A stretch of 64,000 bases of DNA from Asterias amurensis (taxonomy: Eukaryota; Echinodermata; Asteroidea; Forcipulatida; Asteriidae): assembly GCF_032118995.1 (NCBI RefSeq), contig NC_092669.1, positions 12,572,335 through 12,636,334 of the forward strand, written 5' to 3'. The notes under the pieces are model-generated. The model saw only the letters and a list, made by a program, of their open reading frames with translations, made no database searches and was not told the DNA's origin. Shown here one piece after another: positions 1-11,454 of the stretch (within the stretch, counting starts at the first letter, position 1; each line of letters begins with the position of its first letter). Position numbers and translations under genes: made by a program.

Positions 1-194
1 TGTACACCCATACATTTGTCCAAGCCTGACTTCACGGAGGCAACAAAGGCGGTTATGCCCCAGGATCATTGCCTTGGTGCCCTTGATGTTTTCAAAACAA
101 ACACAAAAACAGACAGATGGCTTTACATTGTTGATTAGCTTTCAAAGCTGTTAGCAGGCCCTTTCAAAGTCAATATTTGACTATGGCCTTACAT

Positions 195-660
195 GTAAAA
201 AGGCGACTGCCTCCATGCCCCCTGGTCATGGCTTTGGTGCCCTTGAAACGCTCCAGTAGAAACTGATACTTCATGGAGGCAACGAAGGCGATTGCCTCCA
301 TGCCCTCTTGTCATTGCCTTGGTGCCCTTGAAATGATCCAGTAGAAACTGATACTTCACAGAGGCAACAAAGGCGATTGCCTCCATGCCCCCTGGTCATT
401 GCCTTGGTGCCCTTGAAACGCTCCAGTAGAAACTGATACTATGTAAGGAAGCAATGAAGGCGATTGCCTCCATGCCCTCTTGCCATTGCCTTGGTGCCCT
501 TGAAATGATCCAGTAGAAATTTACAACTTTCTCCCTTAACCAAGTAGGAAATGACTTGGTGCCCATGAAACGCTCCAGTAGAAACTGATACTATGTAAGG
601 AAGCAGCGAAGGCGATTGCCTCCATGCCCTCTAGTCATTGCCTTGGTGCCCTTGAAATGC
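195..660 (-). repeat. 85-bp tandem repeat array, about five units
   Basis: The phrase GCCTCCATGCCC recurs at about 209, 294, 379, 466 and 618, giving an 85-bp period with one longer step. Each unit carries GGTGCCCTTGAAA and CTCCAGTAGAAACTGATACT. The same unit is present in the opposite orientation at 3316-3560 and once at 16818-16897. Open frames through it are a by-product of the repeat. Confidence 0.85.
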
Positions 661-1289
661 TCCATTTAAATTTACATTTTCCTCCCTTTACCAAGGAAAA
701 AAATTACTTGGCAGCCTTGCCTTTTCAAAAACGATGTCACTCTTGTGGAACGAGGATTTGGCGTGCTAAGTTCACAATACTCGTTAAAGCTTTAACCCAC
801 ATAGCTTACAAAACGACTAAATGATTGATTAGTGGGTGTCAGGAAATAATACTAATTGTGTCTAGGGTTTTGAAAATCTTTTGAGCTACATTTTTATTAT
901 TATTTTTTTCTTCAAAAGAATGTTATCAAAGCGTTGCTCTTGGCTGGTCATGGTCGAGCAGTTTAGTGCACCCTGCACAAAAAATGTCTGGGCCCAATTT
1001 TGTAAAGGGGTGCTTAATGGTTGACTTTGTGCTTAACTTGGTAAGTTTCCATTTCATAGCGCTGCTAACCGTAAGCACACAAATAGGCATACTAACCTTC
1101 CGGTACTTCTTCAAGTTCTTATGTAAATGAATGGCGTAAATGTATGCAAACTTATGGTGAGATCGGCAGGCCATGGTGAACACGCAAGCTGTATGCCTAA
1201 TTTATTTGCTAACCTGTGAAATCTGCTTAACACGTAATGCTTTAAAGCAAATCTTTTCTGCTGAAATGAGCATGAAAATTTGCTTACCG
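661..1289. other. Gene-free stretch with transposon remnants
   Basis: No credible gene is seen. Positions 980-1289 begin with GGGCCCAATTTTGTAAAG and contain several GTGCTTA/TAAGCAC words, typical of the GGGCCC-ended MITE family that is better preserved at 36948-37148 and 51424-51641. Confidence 0.4.
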
Positions 1290-1293
1290 TTAA

Positions 1294-1610
1294 AGGCACT
1301 GGACACTATTGCTACAAACTAAAAATAATTGTTAGCAATTAGCAAAGTTGATAATGAGCAATGGATAGCTGTTGATGATAGTATTTTGAGAAAGAGGTGA
1401 TTCTCACTTAAATATCTGAATATGATAAGAGACTATGAGGACTCCGGCCTTTTTTAGGCATCTGAAACTTAAAGCAAACAAATTTGAGCAACAAGAGTGT
1501 TTTCTCTTTCATTATCTTGAAACTTTGATGACCAAATGATTTAAATGTTGTTGTGATAGACCAAGTGAAAATACTGGTCTTTGACAATTACTAAAGGTGT
1601 CCAGCAGCCA
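1294..1610 (+). mobile_element. MITE, TTAAAGGCA family (family 1), divergent copy
   Basis: It starts with TTAA then AGGCACTGGACACTATT and ends near GGTGTCCAGCAGCC, with the family's internal word GGTCTTTGACAATTAC. It has no coding capacity. Better copies are at 13443-13869 and 38470-38810. The stretch from 1610 to 2445 shows nothing I can name. Confidence 0.65.
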
Positions 1611-2445
1611 ATTTCACCAAACTCTTCCTAACTAAAAGGGTTAATCTTAGGACGAGTTAAGTTTCATATCCAAAGAAGTTAGAAAGCATTGAACCCATCC
1701 GAAGTTAGGACGACTTATGTTTCATGAAATTGATTGCAGTGCTTTAAAGTTCACAGATTGACAAATAATTTACAGGGTTTACCGAAGATAATGGTGAAAG
1801 ACTTCTCTTGAAATATTACTTCATGAAAAGCTTTACTTTTTGAGAAAACATTAAAACAACATCAATTCTCAATATCGAGAATTATGGCAAAAAATGCAGA
1901 AACAAGGGTAGGTTTTCCAGACCCCGATGACCGATTGAGCCTAAATTTTCACAGGTTTGTCATTTTATATATCAGTTGTGATACACGAAGTGTGGGCCTT
2001 GGACAACACTGTTTACCAAAGGTGTCCAATGGCTTTAAAGCAGCGCAATGGAATAATGACCCAATACTGGCCAAGTCCAGTCATCAGAGTGGATTTGAAT
2101 TCTGGTAGTGGCAGTCATTACACGTCTTTGAGCAAGACACTTCACTATAATTGCTTCTTAACACCCCAGGGAAAATGGATACCTGTGAGGGCAGAGATAA
2201 TTCTTAATTAAATTAACTTTTGGAGATATGATACTTGGTAGCAAAGGGTGTATACTCCACAGGGAGCTGAGGTGGTCTAAGGAATGAAATAAATGGGCCA
2301 GTGACTAGGGGTAAATAATGTTTTAAAATAGAAATTAATTTTTTCTCTTGAACTGAGCAAGTTCTTTTGTACACATAAATCATGTATTCTAGCTGTACAG
2401 GAAGTAGGATTATCCTATCATTCATAAATAATAATAATAATAATT

Positions 2446-2821
2446 TATTCATGAAGAAACATTACACAATTAGGTTTTGCTAACAGTTGCTGGCAGTGTA
2501 TGCACTTTATGTAATCCATCATACATAAACTGACAAACCTGTAGAAGTTTGAGATCGATGGGCCATCTGGGTCATGAGAGATTATATAGTTAAAAAACTG
2601 ATAACAAATTTTGCATTGCATCGATGCCAAAATAAAAATGAATAAACGCTCACTGAGCAATAAACTCCAAATGCAAAATTAGATTATTGTTTGTTTCTCA
2701 TCAAATATGACATTTCAGACAAAAGTATTTCAAGGGATGTTTTCAACTATCATAGATGTAAGTTTTACGTAAATCGGTGATCTTCACAAATTTTGTTTCT
2801 TACCAATTCTGTAACATTCCT
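2446..2821 (-). mobile_element. MITE, TTAAAGGAATGTTACAG family (family 2)
   Basis: The right end reads CTGTAACATTCC followed by TTTAA, so on the minus strand the element opens TTAA-AGGAATGTTACAG. Inside are the family words GCTCACTGAGCAATAAACTCC and ATCGATGGGCCATCTGGGTC in minus orientation. The same family in plus orientation is at 42073-42449. From 2830 to 3200 there is AT-rich sequence with no feature I recognise. Confidence 0.75.
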
Positions 2822-3202
2822 TTAACATAAACAGTACTTTGTTAGTGTCTTACAGAATCTCAAAACGCTGTATACAGACATTATGCTAAAGTACAGCGAG
2901 ATTACATTATTATAATAATTTACAAATGGTCAGTTATCATTTAATATTACAAAGCCTTTGTTCTTTGAGCCGTAAAGTAGAGCAGATTGTACTGTAAGTC
3001 GACGTCATCAAACTGTACTTTGTATTGTCTGTAAGTAGGTGGCATGTGGCGGCAATCAATTCGATTTATTTGCCATTCATTCATTTACATACCAAGTGTT
3101 GTAAAAACATTTTACGGATGCATAAGCCATGTATAATAAACGTATAAATAAATGTAGCGTATCGTGTACTATAAAACTCTTCAATGTTTTTCTGATTGTC
3201 TG

Positions 3203-3260
3203 AAAGGCATTGGACACTATTGGTAATTACTCAAAATAATTGTTAGCAAATATAATAACA
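3203..3260 (+). mobile_element. Family 1 MITE, left-end fragment
   Basis: AAAGGCATTGGACACTATTG and TAATTACTCAAAATAATTG match the family 1 left end, then similarity stops. Its right part is absent. Confidence 0.6.
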
Positions 3261-3315
3261 CAAACAAAAATGACGGGAAAACGTCAAAAAACATTTTGTA
3301 TTAATCAAGCTTTCA

Positions 3316-3560
3316 AAATGGAGCATTTTAAGGGCACCAAGGCAATGACCAGGGGGCATGGAAGCAATCGCCTTCGTTGCCTCTGTGAAGTATCAGTTTC
3401 TACTGGAGCGTTTTAAGGGCATCAAGGCAATGCCCACGGGCATGGAGGCAATAGCCTTTGTTGCCTCCATGAAGTATCAGTTTCTACTGGAGCATTTCAA
3501 GGGCACCAAGGCAATGACCAGGGGGCATGGAGGCAACTTCGTCTACATTGCCTTTATGAA
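3316..3560 (+). repeat. 84-bp tandem repeat array, three units, inverted relative to 195-660
   Basis: GGAGGCAATxGCC-type units start at about 3359, 3442 and 3526. The 84-bp spacing is a multiple of three, so an open frame with a repeating KYQFLLExFKG peptide runs through it. This is the reverse complement of the array at 195-660, about 2.7 kb away. From 3560 to 4480 only AT-rich sequence was seen. Confidence 0.8.
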
Positions 3561-4479
3561 GTATAAGGCCTGTGTTATACAAGCTGAGAACATGTGGAGT
3601 GCATGTTTTGTACCTTCAGGGGGAAACGTCTATACTTTGGATTCACTGTCAAGTGTGGAGTCAAGTTTCACTGGAACGTGTTTCATATTCAAAGCATTCA
3701 GGTGAAAAAAACAGTCAAGATTATTCTATTTCAATGTGGACAGGTAGAATATTGGCTTTTCTAATTCAAAGAGGAGTGTACACTATGTACTTTATAAAAC
3801 AACTCTTGTGTTTTTCTGATTGTCTGGAACATCCTTAAAAGGGAAGCTACACATGTATATACATGACGCATGGGGCTTAAACAGAGTTTGAATTAGAATA
3901 ATTTATTCAGCCAAATTTAAAAAGTTGAAAACCAAAGCATCGGACATTCTCTCCTTAACCAATTTTTATGTTTCATTTTTGTATAAAGGTAATTTTTGCA
4001 TGCTTAATAAACTGTGACATACATGTATTCTCTGTATATTTTCCTGTAATTTGACCCTTGGGTCTCCACAGCAAATCGTTTAAAAAAAGACAAACCAAAT
4101 ATTAAGTACAGTATTCATTCATTTCTTTTTTTAACAAATAAAAAACTGGCAGCACAAAGCTGAATTATGTGGAATTACAACGTGAAAATATTGATAAACA
4201 TTGCACAGAAAAAAAGGACATAAAATTGCACCACTGCAGTATGGAAGTGTACATACATGTACTTGTACAATAATTTAAACAAAGACGACCAAAAATAGAA
4301 TGATAAACCACTAGAAGGCACTGTAAAAATGCACAGGAACCCTCCTAAACATGTACTTGAAACCCCACGATGACCAATTAAAAGACAGGGTACCCTTACA
4401 ATTAAAAACTGAACAGCCCCCCAACAACATGTACATGTAGGGCCTAAATATTTTTAAAAGATGACCCAAAATGGGAATA

Positions 4480-4810
4480 AAAATTTGATAAAACAATAGA
4501 AAGATTTATCAAAACGAAAATGTACGTACACCCGTACATGTATTACATGTATTACATGTACAGTACAATTTACATACTGTAAGAAGTTACTTGCATTGAA
4601 ATTAAAAACTGAACAGCACAAGCACACAAATACAACAATAGCAAATAGTAGCTCCATGTATAAATGTGTACGTACTGTGTACACACATGTTGTACGTACA
4701 AGCGTACATACACGTACGTACAATTTACATACTGTATACACATCGCTCACGACTGTAGTATCATGTACGCAAAATACACAATATGAAGTTTACAGTGTAC
4801 ATGTCTACAG
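4480..4810. repeat. GTAC/ACATGT-rich self-complementary tract
   Basis: Short palindromes TACATGTA, GTACGTAC and GTGTACAC recur densely. The 18-mer AATTAAAAACTGAACAGC occurs at both about 4401 and 4601, pointing to a local 200-bp duplication. No gene is supported. Confidence 0.6.
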
Positions 4811-4987
4811 ACAGTGTGCATTGAAGGTTGAACTGAATTGCACAAACAACCTCCCACAGCTTGATTCAAAATGCCACTGCCTCAGAAAGGTCATGTCCAT
4901 GACCTACATTCTAATGGCTGTATACAATCCAGGTGCTGGCAGAAAAGCATAGCAACATCAACATGTATTGTACGTTATACACACAGG

Positions 4988-5180
4988 TAAAGACTCTGGA
5001 CACCTTTGGTTATTGTCAAAGACCAGTCTTCTCACTTGGTGTCTCTCAAATTAATGCATGAAATAACAATACAAATTTGGACTCAATTGGTCGACCAAGT
5101 ACATGTACATGTAGCAAGAGAATAATGGGAGAAAAAGGGTCAGCCATTTTCATTTCGCAAAGGGCACTCAACCTTTACTT
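4988..5180 (-). mobile_element. Family 1 MITE, partial
   Basis: GACTCTGGACACCTTTGGTT and GTCAAAGACCAGTCTTCTCA match one arm of the family 1 MITE. The other arm is missing. Confidence 0.55.
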
Positions 5181-5241
5181 GATCGCTAGCTAGACCAGCA
5201 TGCACCTAATTCACTGCCTGCAGTGCACCTACTGAGTATTT

Positions 5242-7422
5242 GGGCAGTTCCACGTCATGGACATTACGTTTTGAGACATTTTTAGAACTTTGTTGGTCAG
5301 TTAAACACACCAAGTAGCTTTGATTTATAGTTTTGTGCTTGATACTAGTATCTTGTGTCCTAGTAAGTCAAATGATACTATGTATTTGGAAAAGTTCAAA
5401 TTAATTAAGGAGTCAGAGCACAGCTAACGAGCGTCATGGACATTACGAAAAACGGAAGTGGGTTTTGGGTACAACACACTCAATTCCAAAACTCTGTGAA
5501 GTTAAAGTTCAAAATTTTTAGAATACCTTTTTATTTGCTAAACAGGGAAGTAGTTAACATGAACATTGATAATATTTTTAAGAAAACCTGTCAACTTTCT
5601 TGTTACACATCTTAATAGAGCGTCATGGACATTACATTTTGGGTTATTTTTAGCGTCATGGACATTACGTCAAACTTGTAAAATGATGCATCATGCTTTT
5701 ACCCTGAATTTGTAAACCCATGTGCTGCCTTGCTCTTAATATGGGTTTTAAACTATAATAAATGTCCCTATCTTAATGTTTAACCTCTTCCAAACATTTT
5801 TAAGAACCAAACCTCCCCCAGAATCTCACTTAAACCCCGCCCCTCGGTAAGTCCCCTTTTTGCACTTTCCGTCCACATCCAACCAGGCTGGCTTCTGCCT
5901 TGAAGTAGTTATGATAGACCAGAGATGTAGGTATACATGAAGTAACCTTTTTTCTAATTATCTTTAACATAATTCCCTTTTATGTGTTTCTCACATGGTA
6001 ATTGTTCATCTTGAGTAATATACTGAACATCTTGCGTCAACATTTTGTGACGACAGTAAATGGAAGTTAAACATTAAAGGTTTCTGTAATTTTCAAAGTT
6101 GATCTGGATACTGCTATGTTCAAGACTGGGTGAACAATTCCCAGAAGATCAGTTAAAATGAGTTGGGATGACTTCTTGGGAGGAACAGGTCAAACGTAGA
6201 TGCTTCCTTAGTTTTCCAAATACAAGACAGTCATTGAGGTCATCCTCTACACGTTCCACCTAGATTGACCTGCAAAACAAGAACGGAGAACAACAAATGA
6301 AGGAAAGATTGGCTGCATAGGGCTTTGTTTATCACAATCATGTTTCCATGGTTTGTCTTGTTTTCTCTCTATACTTTTTCTGCCTCTCTACTCAAGTCTT
6401 AGCCATTCTGAAATTATGTAAAAATAAAAAATTACTTTATGTATGACGTCTTTGTATCCAAGCTATCCGTAGATGTGTACAAATCTGCACTACGCCTAGG
6501 CCTTGAGAAGTCCTCTTTGATGATAAAGTCTGTTTATAATGTCCTAAATTCATCTAAACATGTCTCACCAACAGTTCACATACATTTCAATGTCACTTGA
6601 ATGTTTTTAGGAAAGAACAGTTCCATGAGAAAACTCACCTGAAAATCTCGGATTTGAGCTGTCAGTTTGTAGAATCTGTGCACGATGTTGCCACTAAACG
6701 CGCTGCTAAAAAAGAGCTCGAAACAAATTTCTGATGAGGTCTATGACAAATGTTCTCTTTGACTAGTCCAGGTTTACCTACAGTAGGTCCAATTGATAAA
6801 TTGCAGCATTTACCTTCAAAAAGGTAAGTTTCATGTGACATGTAATGTCCATGACGTAATGTCCATGACGCTAAATGTAATGTCCATGACGCTCGTTAGC
6901 ACAGTTGTAATTAATTTTTTATGAATTTTCTTGCATTATAGGATTAGCCCCTAAAAACTAGCTTTGCGTATGAAGTGTCATGAAAATATCTCTTACTGGC
7001 TTTAGAATATAAAACTAAACACCATATAATGTCATGGACATTACATTTCATAATTGGTAATTAAGGGCTAATTAAAACGAGTGGCACCACCCTGTGAATA
7101 AATTGACAATGAAGTTTCTTTAAAATTGTGAATACTTACCACCAGTTATATGTTTTAAGCCAAGAATAATTGAAATATCATCTAAAATGTAACCAGGAGA
7201 GCATTTTAGACAATTGTGCCAATCATTTCCCAAAAATCATGAATTTGGCTCAAAAAAAACTTTTTTAATAAACGATGAAAAACATGGAAAACCAAGGGAA
7301 AAAAATGAAACAAACATAGATTTGAAATCACTGGGTATCACTCTTTCTTGCTACTTTAAATTTAAATCCACAAATTTGACTTCAATTTTTTGGGCCGAGG
7401 ACACTTTTTGGTGGAATTGCCC
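5242..7422. mobile_element. Candidate non-autonomous DNA transposon, about 2.2 kb
   Basis: The left end reads ATTT-GGGCAGTTCCAC and the right end GTGGAATTGCCC-ATTT, so there is a 12-bp terminal inverted repeat (11 of 12 match) and a possible 4-bp ATTT target duplication. Inside, the word GTCATGGACATTAC occurs about eight times: in plus orientation near 5254, 5435, 5623, 5655 and 7030, and in minus orientation three times between 6843 and 6895. Such clustered subterminal words are typical of transposase binding sites. No transposase domain was recognised, so it would depend on another element. The superfamily is not assigned. Confidence 0.55.
6639..6705 (-). other. Exon-like block inside the 2.2-kb transposon candidate
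   Basis: On the minus strand a pyrimidine tract and AG precede 6705, the 67 bases to 6639 are open in one frame (reading about SAFSGNIVHRFYKLTAQIRD), and a strong donor CAG|GTGAGT follows. A possible next acceptor (TTTTGCAG) lies at about 6265-6275, but the frame after it closes within about ten codons. It could be a host exon carried by the transposon or a chance open block. The product is not recognised. Confidence 0.3.
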
Positions 7423-7594
7423 ATTTGCGACTTAAGGTCTATGGCTTTCCCGAGTGTGATTCCACACACAGCATTGAAAGTCGTCTCGCGACTTTTTTCT
7501 TTTCCTATCTGGGGGTTTTTTGAACCCAGAAAGAAGTGACCTACATGTGTTGTGAACCTGATTTCCTCAATTCACTTTTGGAACCGGGGTTTTA

Positions 7595-7985
7595 AACGGT
7601 ACTTTTTGTAGGACAAAAAAACGCAATGTCCGCAGATTTACATTAAACTTACATGTAGTTTGAAGATAATGATAATAGAAAGCTTCCCTGAAAATATTAG
7701 TTGCAGAAGTGCTGCAGTTTTTGAGAAAAGAGTTAAACAATCTCACGAAAATAATTCTCATCTCAGTGATCATGGGATGAACATTATTTTAACATAAAAA
7801 TATAAAAACTTCATTCATTAAATTATTTAACTCGTTTCTCAAAAACTACACTACAGCACCTCAGCAACTTATAAACTTATATTTTAAGGTTAGATTTCTA
7901 CTATTGTTATCTTCAAACAGTGTGAAAGTTTTACGTAAATCTGTGGACATTGTGTTTTGTGTTACATAAGTACCCAAAGGCCACG
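7595..7985. mobile_element. Foldback MITE (family 4, GTACTTTTTGTAGGAC ends)
   Basis: The left arm contains GGTACTTTTTGTAGGACAAA, CAGATTTACATTAAACTTAC and GAAAGCTTCCCTGAAAATAT. The right arm carries their reverse complements up to AAGTACCCAAAG, with CTCAAAAACTACA-type words flanking the centre. The same element is at 39262-39622, and right halves occur at about 41895-42068, 50745-50830 and 57660-57750. Confidence 0.75.
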
Positions 7986-8739
7986 TTGTGAATCATAGAC
8001 AATCCTCTTGGTGTTAGTAAAGCCTGGTTCATACTTCCTGAGAATGCGAATGCGTCACATTGCAATAAATTATTCGCAGCAGTTGAACTGTTGTTATTAG
8101 TGGTTTATTAAAACACATTTAAACATTGCAGCTACAAGCTGAATTGAGTGCGCAACTTTGGCAAAACATTCGCTGCGTAAACATAGTTGCGACGTCGAAT
8201 TAACGTCAAATTCACTTCCCATTTGCAGAAAGTTTGATGGCGCTCCTTTTTTATATTAACAATGTGCTCCATCCAACCCAATCACTATGTTCATTCACCA
8301 TGTTCACTGAGACCAATGACCATAATTGAAAAGTTTATTTTTTCAACGAGGGGCTGTAAGGTCAAATTTAGTTCTGTGACACACTCATTTTCAAATAGAT
8401 AGAATCATTATGAAAATGAGGAAAAAATACTAGAAGTCTCTTATCTGACGTCACAATGGTACCTAGGCCTAACCTTTCATTTTATTTTATACACTTCCAA
8501 TGCAAATCTTGTCAAAATCACAAACCATTTCATCACATTTCAAGAACTTGTTTTTATTATTTCAAAATGGGTCATTTCGTTTTTGTCTAGGAATTTGTCT
8601 TAAGTTCATTTGTCTGAATTTCTATGATAACCAATCGAAACTGGCATTGAATTTAACCTTACGACCGAAAACAATTCCTTGTTGGAATGCAGGCATTAAG
8701 TTGCTGATAAGCGAAGACGTCATGTTTACAATTTCGCTC
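7986..8739. other. Gene-free stretch
   Basis: AT-rich sequence. Short open frames here have no recognisable domain and no convincing splice context. Confidence 0.4.
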
Positions 8740-8744
8740 TGGTG

Positions 8745-9095
8745 GTGTGTCGTGGCCGAGTGGTTATAAAAGAGCACAGAGCCCAGTTTTACAGAGCTGC
8801 TAAAGCACAAAAAGATGCTAAGCACAACAACATTGTGCTTACCAGAATAAGGTTACCAGCTAAACTACCATGTCACATGTACCATCTGTGGCTGGTCTCC
8901 TGCTCATTTCTGCTAAGCAGAGAGTTGTTAAGCAACATTTACTGCTTAAAGCAGCTCTATGAAGTTTGACACTTGACTCCAACTCTGGTGTTTATGATAT
9001 TAGCAGAGTGTGTGGGTCCCAGTCAAGACATATTGTGGTTTGGGAATACTTTACCATAATTGCTTTGTACTTCGGATGAGACATTATACGCCGTA
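8745..9095 (+). mobile_element. tRNA-derived SINE interrupted by a GGGCCC-type MITE
   Basis: TCGTGGCCGAGTGGTTATAA is an A-box-like tRNA head. Then GAGCCCAGTTTTACAGAGCT opens an insertion that closes near CAGCTCTATGAAGTTT (about 8965), with inverted words GCTAAGCAC and GTGCTTA. The SINE resumes with AACTCTGGTGTTTATGATAT, a B-box region and CTTCGGATGAGAC, the conserved body also seen at 41058-41335. The nested order shows the MITE is younger than the SINE. Confidence 0.65.
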
Positions 9096-9125
9096 TAAAT
9101 TTGAAGTTGGGTCCAGGTATACAGG

Positions 9126-9270
9126 CCAGGAAACATGCAGACCATGGAGGACATGACCTTGGTTGCCCTTGTCTTGGCCTTGGTGCCCCTTCAAAAGTTT
9201 CACATGGACTTCAAGATTATCAAACAGAAGTGCCTTTTGCAAAATGAAAATGGCCTTGCCCTTTCTAAAA
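9126..9270 (-). repeat. Diverged relative of the 85-bp repeat family
   Basis: CCTTGGTTGCCCTTG and TTGGTGCCCCTTCAAAAG match the less conserved outer parts of the 85-bp repeat family (195-660). Similar remnants are at about 10000-10140 and 17256-17385. Confidence 0.45.
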
Positions 9271-9318
9271 TGATATTCTAGGCCTGGTGGTATTTAAATT
9301 ATATCTAAGTTCGCTCAC

Positions 9319-9486
9319 CGATTCTGTTCCCAGATCCTGTTCTGTGATTGGCCACCGGCGACGTTGCTATATCTGGACTCCCATGCCCAAAGTTCGTCGG
9401 AGATGAGGCTGTACTGCTGCCTGGGCCTGGGCTCACATTAGTCGAATCCTTAACCTCCATGAGACTTATCTTCGTTCCCTCACTCA
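9319..9486 (-). CDS. Probable internal exon, Ser/Pro/Gly-rich protein of unknown function
   Basis: On the minus strand TTGCTTTTTAG is followed by 168 bases open in one frame and then AATCG|GTGAGC, a good donor. The encoded piece contains SEGTKISLMEVKDSTNVSPG followed by SSTASSPTNFGHGSPDIATS and then NHRTGSGNRIG. This is a disordered, low-complexity segment with no catalytic motif. Both splice phases are known (two bases before the first full codon, and an exon length divisible by three), so it could be a skippable cassette exon. No partner exon was found within a few kilobases. It may equally be a chance open block, but the two good splice sites and absence of stops favour a real exon. The family is not recognised. 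Confidence 0.45.
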
Positions 9487-9489
9487 CTA

Positions 9490-10779
9490 AAAAGCAAAGT
9501 TACAACAAACATGAATCAATTGATTTGAAAACTTTATTTTTTAGTTAGGCCATGGAGGTAGAATTGTTAGCCCTATGACTTCCTACGAACCGATACGTTC
9601 GTTTCCTCACTCACTTAACAGCAAAGAGTCAAGTAACAAACATAAATCAGTTGTTTATCATCATCATCAATTGTCGTAGGCTACTTCCCGTTGACGCAAA
9701 CGGGTGCAGGGGTGATTTTGTGTTGCTGTCGTGTCGCCACAGTTAGTTAAGTTCAGTCACACTGAATTGTTGACCCTCTCACAAATATCTAGAGACCTTG
9801 TAATAACACACGGCACCCACATCAATAGACCGTAATCATGCCGCCTCCATCTTGGTCATGTTCCTCGTATCGAATAACAATAATGCATTCTAATAATCAT
9901 CTTGCATTTAGGAACTCAGACTATTTTGTTTTTCCAGCCTCGGTTTTGGTAACATTAATATCAATTGGAGACATTCAAGATGACTGTACTATAATAAAGG
10001 TCTAGCCTTGGGTGGGGGTCTGTGCTTACAGTATATGCTGTTGGTGCCCTCAGCAAAGTTCCAATCTAAACTGACACAACGTTTCCCGTGCCCCTTCCCA
10101 GAGGGAAATTACTGTGGCCCTTCAAGAGAGAAGTTCAAGGCTTGGTACTTTGTACACCGGTACCCTGTTACTAACCACAGCTACATTGGCTTTGTGTATT
10201 GAACATTGTCACACTTGGTTGCTTACAAGCTTTTATAACTTGCACAATTTCATATCATCACAAGCGCTTTGTCCAAGTTGTGTGGTAGTCAGCAATCAGC
10301 CATTTTGTAATAAATTTAAGTTATCTGTGTGAGAGTCGCTTTAAATTGATATACTACAGAGTTTCCCTTTACTTTCTCTCACTGGACAACAGGACGTGGG
10401 GTGGATTTCACAAAGGTAGTCCTAACTTAGGGCTAGTCCTAGGCAATGCTAAGAGATAGGGCCAGTCTCAGCAAAAAAATGACAAAATTCAACAAAGAAT
10501 TGGGTTGCATTAAAAAACTTTGCTTGAAGATTTAGTAAGTGTAGCCTCAGCCCTTAGCAAAAAATTCTAATAAATCTCATCTAATTATAATGTAATTGAC
10601 ACCTTCCTTGTTAATGCAAGCGTCAGGTCACAACTGACGTGTAGTAGTGGTACTAGCAGGTCGGGCTTTGTAGTGTACTTGTACCAGAATGTTTACGACA
10701 TCCAAGTACAATAACCTTCAATTAATGAAGCAGCACTTGAAAATGAAAGGAAAAAGAAGTAGATCTTTGTCATTTTCAT
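9490..10779. other. Gene-free stretch with weak repeat remnants
   Basis: Positions 10000-10140 resemble the 85-bp repeat's flanks. Positions 10397-10480 carry GGATTTCACAAAGG and CCTAACTTAGG, the outer word of the ACTAGT-rich MITE better seen at 39200-39880. No gene is supported. Confidence 0.4.
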
Positions 10780-10930
10780 TCATTTAGTGAATGCGGAGCA
10801 TCGGATGATGGCCCTCCAAACACGTTGGTCCTCCATTGCTATACGCAGCTCTTCCCAACGCAGTCCAGAGTCCCGGACCAAGGTGTCCACATAGGTGGTT
10901 TGTGGTCTACCTCGGGAACAGTGGGCTTGA
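10780..10930 (-). mobile_element. LINE fragment, C-terminal tail of an endonuclease/reverse-transcriptase ORF
   Basis: The minus strand reads GRPQTTYVDTLVRDSGLRW followed by EELRIAMEDQRVWRAII and a stop at about 10780. This matches the conserved tail of non-LTR retrotransposon ORF2 proteins (GRPRxTWxDxL, then W-rxxV), as seen in RTE/CR1-like families. Only the tail remains, so it is a 5'-truncated dead copy. The clade cannot be settled from about 40 residues. Confidence 0.7.
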
Positions 10931-11454
10931 GTAGGGGCCCAAAGCACATTTTGATTGGAGGATAAAACTTTCAAAACAAAATTGTGACATTACACCCATT
11001 CGCAACCATTTCTTTTGGTTCGGCTTGTTTGGAGTAATATTAACAGGACTAAGTGCGTTTGAGACACGGGGGCGCCGTAAAGTAATGTAACATCATGTGC
11101 CTTGCAGTAACTATCAAGTAATGATTTGGTAAGCACGGTGAATGGAACGAAACTGCACTGTGAATGAAGTAGCGAACAATAGTTCTATCAGTCGCGTGAT
11201 GGACAATCCTCCAATCAAATGGCAAGGATCTGCTTGGGTGTTGTACTAGTTTCATTAAGCGGATGCAGACCAAAATTTGTAATTTTTGCACTTCAAGATC
11301 AAGTTCCCAGTAGTCGGTAGGCCTAATTCTAGTTAAAAGTTACTTTTAGTTTTAATAAGACAGATTTTTATAACGAATCAAACCCGATTATGGTTGCAAA
11401 CAAATTATCCTTAGTGACCTTAACCTGCCTTAACATGCTTAAGGGCCTTGATTG

